NCBI RefSeq assembly: GCF_003402415.2 | Contig: NZ_AP036014.1 | Span: 3,906,001-3,970,000 of the forward strand | Direction: 5' to 3' | Source: Cupidesulfovibrio sp000226255 | Lineage (GTDB): Bacteria > Desulfobacterota > Desulfovibrionia > Desulfovibrionales > Desulfovibrionaceae | Length of the DNA: 64,000 bases | Part shown: positions 58,749 to 64,000 of the stretch, one piece after another | How the letters are laid out: every line of letters starts with the position of its first letter | How positions within the stretch are numbered: the first letter of the stretch is position 1 | The notes under the pieces: model-generated | Told to the model about the DNA's origin: nothing | Databases searched by the model: none | The model's input: only the letters and a program-made list of their open reading frames with translations | Translations under genes and position numbers: made by a program

Positions 58749-60461
58749 ATGTCCAAGCACGTCGTCGTCATCGGGGCCGTGGCCCTTGGCCCCAAGGCCG
58801 CCTGCCGTTTCAAGCGCCTCGCCCCTGACGCCAAGGTCACCATGATCGACCAGTCGCCGCGCATTTCCTACGGCGGCTGCGGCATCCCCTATTTCGTCTC
58901 GGGCGAGGTCAACAACATCGACGCGCTGCAAGCCACCCCCTACAACGTGGTGCGCGACCCCGAATTCTTCCGCATCAACAAGGACGTGGACGTGCTGACC
59001 GAAACCCGCGCCGTGTCCATCGACCGCGCGGCCAAAACCGTGCTGGTGGAACACCTGCGCACGGGCGAGCGTCAAACCCTGTCCTATGACAAGCTGGTGC
59101 TGGCGCTGGGCAGCCGGGCCAACCGGCCGCCCGTGGAAGGGCTGGACCTCGCGGGCGTCACCGCCGCCACCAACCTGGAAGAGGCGGAATTCATCCGCAA
59201 TGCCATGGCCGGGGGCACGGTGAGCAACGCCGTGATCGTGGGCGGCGGGTTCATCGGCCTGGAGATGGCCGTGGCCCTTGCCGACATGTGGGGCATCGGC
59301 GTGACCGTGGTGGAACTGGCTGACCGGCTCATGCCGGGCTTCTTGTCCTCCACCCTCACCCGCATGGTGCGCCACGACCTGGAGAAGAACGGCGTCACCG
59401 TGCTGACCGGCGAGAAGGTGGTGCGGCTGGAAGGCGACGACGGAGCCGTGGCCCGCGTGGTGACCGACAAGCGCACCCTTGACGCGGAACTGGTGATCAT
59501 GGCCGCCGGGGTGTCGCCCAACACGGCCATCGCCAAGGCCGCCGGGCTGGATACCGACCCGCGCGGCGCGCTGATCGTCAACGACCGCATGCAGACCAGC
59601 GACCCGGACATCTATTCCGGCGGCGACTGCGTGACCATCCCCAACCTGATCACCGGCAAGCCCGGCTTCTTTCCGCTGGGGTCCATGGCCAACCGCCAGG
59701 GCCGCGTGGTGGGCACCAACCTGGCCGGTGGCGACGCCACCTTCCCCGGCGCGGTGGGCAGCTGGGTGGTCAAGCTGTTCGAAATCTCGGCCTGCGGCGC
59801 GGGCCTGACCATAGAAACCGCCCTGCGCGAAGGCTTTGACGCCATCAACGTGCATGTGGAGCAGTTCGACCGGGCGCACTTCTTCCCGGAAAAGACCATC
59901 ATGTCGTTGGAACTGGTGGTGGAAAAGGCCACCCGCCGGGTGCTGGGCATCCAGGGCGTATCCACCCTGGGCGACGCACTGACCGCGCGCATCAATGCCG
60001 TGGCCACCATGCTGGCCGACAAGCCCACCATCGAGGACATCAGCAACGCCGAAATCGTGTACTCGCCGCCGTTCGCCTCGGCCATGGACATCCTGAACGT
60101 GGCGGGCAACGTAGCCGAGAACATCCTGGAAGGCCGCGCCAGAGTCATCGACCCCGAAGAATTCGAGCGGCTGTGGAACGAGCGCGCCAGCAACGACACG
60201 GTGTGCTTCATCGACACCCGGCTTGCGGGCAATGCCGTGCCGTTCCTCGAAAAGTACCCCGATCACTGGAAGAACATTCCCGAAGAACAGATCCACGAAA
60301 GGCTGGGCGAAGTGCCCACCGACCGCACCGTGGTGCTGGTGTGCAACACCGGCCTGCGCGCCTACGACGCCCAGCTCATGCTGGCCAAGGAAGGCGTGAC
60401 CAACACGGTCAGCGTACAGGGCGGCATGGTGGCCATGCACAAGATCGGGGCGGATATCTAG
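58749..60461 (+). CDS. CoA-disulfide/persulfide reductase-like flavoprotein with C-terminal rhodanese domain
   Basis: A 570-residue pyridine nucleotide-disulfide oxidoreductase. The N-terminal FAD loop is VIGAVALGPKAA, the catalytic Cys44 lies in YGGCGIPYFVSG as in CoA-disulfide reductases, NAD(P) binding is VIVGGGFIGLEMAVALAD, and the second FAD contact is DIYSGGDCVTIPN. The dimer domain (about 340-455) is followed by a rhodanese domain (about 470-570) with Cys532 in LVCNTGLRA. This fusion is known from NAD(P)H-dependent persulfide/polysulfide reductases, which reduce CoA persulfide or sulfur; in a sulfate reducer a role in sulfur or redox balance is likely. GGAGG precedes the ATG at 58749. 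A strong terminator follows. Confidence 0.9.
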   Translation: MSKHVVVIGAVALGPKAACRFKRLAPDAKVTMIDQSPRISYGGCGIPYFVSGEVNNIDALQATPYNVVRDPEFFRINKDVDVLTETRAVSIDRAAKTVLVEHLRTGERQTLSYDKLVLALGSRANRPPVEGLDLAGVTAATNLEEAEFIRNAMAGGTVSNAVIVGGGFIGLEMAVALADMWGIGVTVVELADRLMPGFLSSTLTRMVRHDLEKNGVTVLTGEKVVRLEGDDGAVARVVTDKRTLDAELVIMAAGVSPNTAIAKAAGLDTDPRGALIVNDRMQTSDPDIYSGGDCVTIPNLITGKPGFFPLGSMANRQGRVVGTNLAGGDATFPGAVGSWVVKLFEISACGAGLTIETALREGFDAINVHVEQFDRAHFFPEKTIMSLELVVEKATRRVLGIQGVSTLGDALTARINAVATMLADKPTIEDISNAEIVYSPPFASAMDILNVAGNVAENILEGRARVIDPEEFERLWNERASNDTVCFIDTRLAGNAVPFLEKYPDHWKNIPEEQIHERLGEVPTDRTVVLVCNTGLRAYDAQLMLAKEGVTNTVSVQGGMVAMHKIGADI

Positions 60462-60523
60462 CACGCAGGGTACGGAAGCACTCAAGGCGCGCACCAACCG
60501 CCGCATCCATTTCCGCAAAGCAA

Positions 60524-60566
60524 TACGGCGGGCAGGAAACACGATTCCTGCCCGCCGTCACTTTTT
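60524..60566 (+). terminator. Terminator of the flavoprotein gene
   Basis: ACGGCGGGCAGGAA pairs perfectly with TTCCTGCCCGCCGT around ACACGA, followed by CACTTTTTC. It lies between convergent genes. Confidence 0.88.
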
Positions 60567-60606
60567 CATTCAGGGAGAAATCCTTACAGGGACGCCCTGT
60601 TTTTTC

Positions 60607-61506
60607 CTATCCGGGCATCCGTCCCCGGAACAGCTGGCGCAGGTCCAGCAGCAACACAAGGCCGACCACGATGCACGCGGCCCCGGCGGCCATGGCCGGG
60701 GTGATGCGCTCGCCAAGGAACAGCGCGCCCCAGCCCATGCCGAACACGGGAATGAGCAGGGTGACGGTGAGGGCGCGCGCCGGACCGGCATCCTCCACCA
60801 GCCGGAAGTACAGCAGGTAGGCCACGGCCCCGCAGACCAGGGCCAGGGTGACGGTGCAGGCCAGCACCAGCGGAGTGAGCAGCGCGGGGTCGTGCACGGC
60901 GGGCGCGGGCCACAGGGGCAGGACGGGCAGCAGGGTCAGCGCCGCGCCGATCTGGCTGCCCGCGGCCACCGCGCCGGGGCGAATGCCCGCGCCGTGCAGC
61001 TTGATGTACGTGGCGGCAAGGCCATAGCACAGCGGCGCGGCCAGACCGGCCCCCACGGCCAGCAGCACCTGCGGGGTCGGCCGCACCGGCCCCACCCCCA
61101 CCATGACGGCCACCCCGGCGATGCCGAGCGCCAGCCCGGCAACGCGGGCCGGGGTGACCCGCTCGCGCAGCCACACCGCCGCGCAGATCACCCCGAACAG
61201 CGGTGCCGTGGCATTGAGCACGGCGGAATAGGCCGCCGGAATGTGCAACGCGGCGTAGGCGAACAGCGCGAAGGGCACGCCGGAATTCACCGTGCCCACG
61301 ATGGCGAAGAAGCGCCAGTGGACGCGCAGGCCAATATCCATGCCGGTGGTGCGGAACCAGGCGAACAGGGCCAGGCCCGCCAGCAGCACGCGCAGTTCCG
61401 CGGTCAGCAGCGGCCCCATCGCCGGGGCCACCAGCCGCATGAACAGGAACGACGAGCCCCAGATGGCGGCCAGCAGCAACAGACGAAGCAGATCGACGGG
61501 ACGCAT
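60607..61506 (-). CDS. EamA-family (DMT superfamily) transporter
   Basis: A 299-residue inner-membrane protein with ten hydrophobic segments arranged as two EamA repeats. Repeat 1 starts DLLRLLLLAAIWGSSFLFMRLVAPAMGPLLTAELRVLLAGL and includes AALHIPAAYSAVLNATAPLFGVICAAVWLRERV; repeat 2 includes GLAAPLCYGLAATYIKLHG and VTLLIPVFGMGWGALFLGERITPAMAAGAACIVVGLVLL. These proteins export amino acids or other small metabolites; the substrate is not shown by the neighbours. AGGGAAC precedes the ATG at 61506. Confidence 0.9.
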   Translation of the reverse strand: MRPVDLLRLLLLAAIWGSSFLFMRLVAPAMGPLLTAELRVLLAGLALFAWFRTTGMDIGLRVHWRFFAIVGTVNSGVPFALFAYAALHIPAAYSAVLNATAPLFGVICAAVWLRERVTPARVAGLALGIAGVAVMVGVGPVRPTPQVLLAVGAGLAAPLCYGLAATYIKLHGAGIRPGAVAAGSQIGAALTLLPVLPLWPAPAVHDPALLTPLVLACTVTLALVCGAVAYLLYFRLVEDAGPARALTVTLLIPVFGMGWGALFLGERITPAMAAGAACIVVGLVLLLDLRQLFRGRMPG

Positions 61507-61846
61507 GTTCCCTCCCGAGGGAAGACAGGTGACCCCGCCCCAATCGAACGGTCGGTCACGACGGGGGACGGCACTCCGACGCGCGTTGCGCCTGCCGGAG
61601 CTGCCCGAAACGGCGGGAATGACGACATCGAACAAAGTGCGGTGATGGGCTGCGGCGTGCTTGCGCCTTCTCGTTCGTCGTCGCCGGGCCTTCCTTCCGC
61701 AAGCGGCGGGCAGGCCCATGGCGCTGCGGCCTCCCTCCCCTGCCGCCCGTATCGGCCTGATCCGCCTTGCGGTCAGCCTCTGGATGGCGGACGGCGGAGA
61801 CGGCGCGCGCGTGGCTGCGGGATGGCCGGGGGACGGCGCTATGCAG
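61507..61846. other. Intergenic region between the EamA and Ada-like genes
   Basis: About 340 GC-rich bases between two minus-strand genes. I see no clear promoter, terminator or RNA. Confidence 0.35.
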
Positions 61847-62749
61847 TCACCCGCCTGGCATTCGGGCGGATTCGCGGCGCAGCAGTTCGGCTTTTCGATC
61901 CACCCCCCAACGGTAGCCTGTCAGCGCGCCGTCTCGGCCCAGCACGCGGTGGCAGGGCACCACCACGGCCACGGGGTTGCGGGCGCAGGCGGCGGCCACG
62001 GCGCGCACCGCCTTTGGCCTGCCGATGCGCGCGGCAAGCTGGCCGTAGCCCAGGGTAACGCCGGGCGGCAATTCGCGCAGGGCGCTCCATACCGCGTGCT
62101 GGAAGGCGGTGCCGCGCACGTCCAGCGGCAGCGCGGGGTGCGCGCCCCCATGCTCGACAAAGGCCACCACCGTGCCCAGCCACTGCTGCACCTCGCCGCT
62201 GGGGGTGTGCAGTTCGGCGCGGGGAAAGCGGTGTTGCAAGCCGGAAAGCAGGGCTTCACGGTCATCGCCGATGTCGATGGCGCACACCCCGTCCTGCGTG
62301 GCGGCCATGACCAGCCAGCCCAACGAGGTTCGCGCGGCGGCCACGGCCAGGCGCTGGCCGGGCGCGCCCTTGCGGTAGCGGGCCGGGGTCATGCCCAGCA
62401 TGCCGTGCGCATCCTCGTACACCCTGCTCGGCGAGCCGAACCCGGCCTCGTAGATGGCCTCGGCGACGGGCGTGCCCCGTTCCAGCGCGCCGCGCAGGCG
62501 CTGCTCGCGGCAGGCCTGCTGGTACTCGCGCGGAGAGACGCCCACCAGCCGGGTGAACACCCGTTGGAAATGGCTGGGGCTCAGGCCCGCCGCCTCGGCC
62601 AGTTCGGCCAGGGGCACCGGCTCCGCGCGCTCGCGCAGGGTGACGCAGGCGGCGCGCACCAATGCCAGGCGCGGGTCGTCGGACCGTGGGGCGGGGGCGG
62701 GCGCGGCGGGCTTGATCGCGGCCCCGGCATGGCGGATGGGCGTGTCCAT
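61847..62749 (-). CDS. Ada-like AraC/alkylguanine-DNA methyltransferase fusion
   Basis: A 300-residue protein of two domains. Residues about 25-125 form an AraC-type HTH pair (LAELAEAAGLSPSHFQRVFTRLVGVSPREYQQACREQRLR and IYEAGFGSPSRVYEDAHGMLGMTPARYRKG). Residues about 135-295 form the alkyltransferase: RGTAFQHAVWSALRELPPGVTLGYGQLAARIGRPKAVRAVAAACARNP and VPCHRVLGRDGALTGYRWGVDRK with acceptor Cys266. It repairs O6-alkylguanine. The N-terminal zinc domain of Ada, with the methyl phosphotriester acceptor cysteine that switches E. coli Ada into an activator, is absent. Start is uncertain (62749 or 62785); neither has a clear ribosome-binding site. Confidence 0.87.
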   Translation of the reverse strand: MDTPIRHAGAAIKPAAPAPAPRSDDPRLALVRAACVTLRERAEPVPLAELAEAAGLSPSHFQRVFTRLVGVSPREYQQACREQRLRGALERGTPVAEAIYEAGFGSPSRVYEDAHGMLGMTPARYRKGAPGQRLAVAAARTSLGWLVMAATQDGVCAIDIGDDREALLSGLQHRFPRAELHTPSGEVQQWLGTVVAFVEHGGAHPALPLDVRGTAFQHAVWSALRELPPGVTLGYGQLAARIGRPKAVRAVAAACARNPVAVVVPCHRVLGRDGALTGYRWGVDRKAELLRRESARMPGG

Positions 62750-63107
62750 GACGGCAACATAGGGCCGCCGCGTTTGCTTTTCCATCCGAATCTTGCGCTG
62801 TCCCCATGCCGGGCCGGAAAAATTTTCGCCCCCTCGCCCTGCCCCATCCTCTCCCCGAGAACCCCGCCCCTGCTCGATGGAAGGCGCACCCCCCGGTCGC
62901 ACTCCCGCGCAGGGGCCATCGTCACATGGCGTGCCGCGTGGACGAGGCCATCCGATGCGGGTATGCAGGGTCAGGGGTATTGTGCAAGGGGTATCGTTGG
63001 GAAGTACCGCTGGCGGGCGCAACCTGCGTCCGGACGCTGCCGGTCACGACCGGACATGCGCCGGAACTCCCCCATGGGGGCTGCCGCACGGCGGCCCGGG
63101 AGGCACC
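62750..63107. other. Divergent intergenic region, Ada-like gene and small gene
   Basis: About 360 bases between divergent genes. No palindrome or clear promoter recognised. Confidence 0.35.
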
Positions 63108-63371
63108 ATGGAAGACGAGGCTGGATACCTGGCGATGCTGGAACGGCAGATGGACGAAGCCATGGCGCGCCTGGCCGATGCCTGCCGCGATGAACAGGGC
63201 TGCGCCGCTCCCGATGGCGACGGTGCGAACGCCGAAGGCGCGAAGCAGGCCGCCCGGGCCGCCTGCGAACAGGCCGAGGAGGCCGCCCGCTCCACCTACG
63301 AGCAGGAATGGTCCAAGGTGTGGGGTGTGGTGCGCCAGCGCAAGCACAAGGGGGGCCGTGGCGGCGGGTAG
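63108..63371 (+). CDS. Small charged hypothetical protein
   Basis: An 87-residue protein that I do not recognise. It is helical and charged throughout: MEDEAGYLAMLERQMDEAMARLADACRDE, a short acidic linker, then AARAACEQAEEAARSTYEQEWSKVWGVVRQRKHKGG with a basic C terminus. Heptad-like spacing suggests a coiled coil. GGGAGG 5 bases before the ATG at 63108 supports translation. No neighbour indicates a role; it may belong with the next gene. Confidence 0.55.
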   Translation: MEDEAGYLAMLERQMDEAMARLADACRDEQGCAAPDGDGANAEGAKQAARAACEQAEEAARSTYEQEWSKVWGVVRQRKHKGGRGGG

Positions 63372-63545
63372 CCCTGCCCTCGCGTCCATCCCGGCATCCC
63401 GGCGGCCTGCGCCGCTGGCGGCACCACCCGGCGCAAGCCCGATCCGGGAGCATCGCGGCAGGAACTGCCGTTTTCCGCTGGCGCGAAACGTGCATTCTCC
63501 GACATGGCCCGACAACCCGCCGCCCGCGCAATTGCCGGAGATGCC

Positions 63546-64000
63546 ATGCACTACAGGTATCTTCCCCCCGGCCTTCAAACCGAACTGGAAGCCCTGACCG
63601 TCGATGACGCCATCGGCCATCTGCGCAACCATCTCGGCAATTTCCTGCTCGACGCCACGCTCTGCGTCCACTACCTGAATCGTTTAGCCGCCGAATCCGG
63701 GGGACTTCAGACCCCCCGCCAGGTGGCGTGGCTGCGCTGGCTGGTGCGTGCCTATGCCCGGTTGGCCCCCTTCAACGAACAGGCTGCGGTGCTGGCCGCA
63801 CGGGTGGACGGCAGCCCGGAAGACACCCCCCTGCACCGGGCGCTGGCCAAGGTGCGCATCCCCGATCCCATGCGACAGCGGGTGGAACAGACCGCCAACC
63901 AGCCCCCGGCCGAGGCACGCGACTTGCTGCTTCGCCTGTTCCGCGACATGCCCTTTTCCGTGGACATCGCCGATCGCCTGCTGCTCCTCGACCTGCAACT
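63546..64000 (+). CDS. Hypothetical protein, 5' part (cut by window end)
   Basis: An open frame of 151 codons running off the window. The sequence MHYRYLPPGLQTELEALTVDDAIGHLRNHLGNFLLDATLCVHYLNRLA continues as an Ala/Leu-rich helical protein (VAWLRWLVRAYARLAPFNEQAAVLAARV, then ALAKVRIPDPMRQRVEQTAN). I see no known motif. GGAG lies 5 bases before the ATG at 63546; an ATG 5 bases upstream (63541) is in another frame that soon degenerates. Codon use agrees with genuine genes here. The function cannot be given. Confidence 0.65.
   Translation, partial: MHYRYLPPGLQTELEALTVDDAIGHLRNHLGNFLLDATLCVHYLNRLAAESGGLQTPRQVAWLRWLVRAYARLAPFNEQAAVLAARVDGSPEDTPLHRALAKVRIPDPMRQRVEQTANQPPAEARDLLLRLFRDMPFSVDIADRLLLLDLQ

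Overview
The window is about 64 kb of GC-rich DNA with dense, mostly forward-strand genes. It suggests a sulfate-reducing deltaproteobacterium of the Desulfovibrionaceae (Desulfovibrio/Nitratidesulfovibrio type). The support is indirect: a radical C-S lyase locus of the kind used for sulfonate respiration, a persulfide-reductase-like flavoprotein, a DUF4911 protein, a purH split into two genes, and family-typical intergenic palindromes. No rRNA, tRNA, CRISPR array, insertion sequence or phage gene was recognised.

Layout. 0-6 kb: the end of an EAL-domain protein, then a CDP-sugar cluster (rfbF, rfbG, a 3,5-epimerase-like cupin, a DegT-type aminotransferase, a glycosyltransferase). 5.9-6.7 kb is non-coding and built of nested repeats. 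6.7-12 kb: small membrane protein, FUSC protein, SemiSWEET, ZIP transporter, and a P1B ATPase behind a two-palindrome operator. 12-15 kb: a glutamine-type ABC importer. 15-23 kb: MutY with a Nudix domain, a GtrB/GtrA-GT39 lipid-sugar pair on the minus strand, and an overlapping kinase/ABC ATPase pair. 23-31 kb: DksA-like protein, glycosyltransferase, FAD mutase-like enzyme, M24 peptidase, DUF4911, class II photolyase, and a double-receiver regulator. 31-43 kb: housekeeping genes (DNA polymerase III delta', purA, lytic transglycosylase, AICAR transformylase, RNB-family ribonuclease, plsY, thrC).

The most distinctive part is 43.7-54.3 kb. A glycyl radical enzyme carries the sulfonate-pocket residues I remember for isethionate sulfite-lyase. 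It is followed by its activase, then by a second unit: a degenerate amidohydrolase-fold protein, a short-chain dehydrogenase and a DctPQM TRAP transporter. A PAS-AAA+ sigma54 activator closes the locus. Each of the two units has a sigma54 -24/-12 element preceded by inverted repeats of the same design (GTNGC-N6-GCNAC), which ties both to one activator. The likely scheme is: TRAP imports a small acidic organosulfonate, the radical enzyme releases sulfite for respiration, and the SDR handles the carbonyl product or a precursor. The exact substrate is not settled.

54.5-64 kb holds the IMP cyclohydrolase half of purH, hflX with an apparent AUC start codon, a 1.5 kb intergenic region that looks like a structured RNA locus, a CoA-disulfide/persulfide reductase with a rhodanese domain, an EamA exporter, an Ada-like alkyltransferase, and two unknown genes, the last cut by the window edge. 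Family calls rest on motif recognition from memory. No database search was run.
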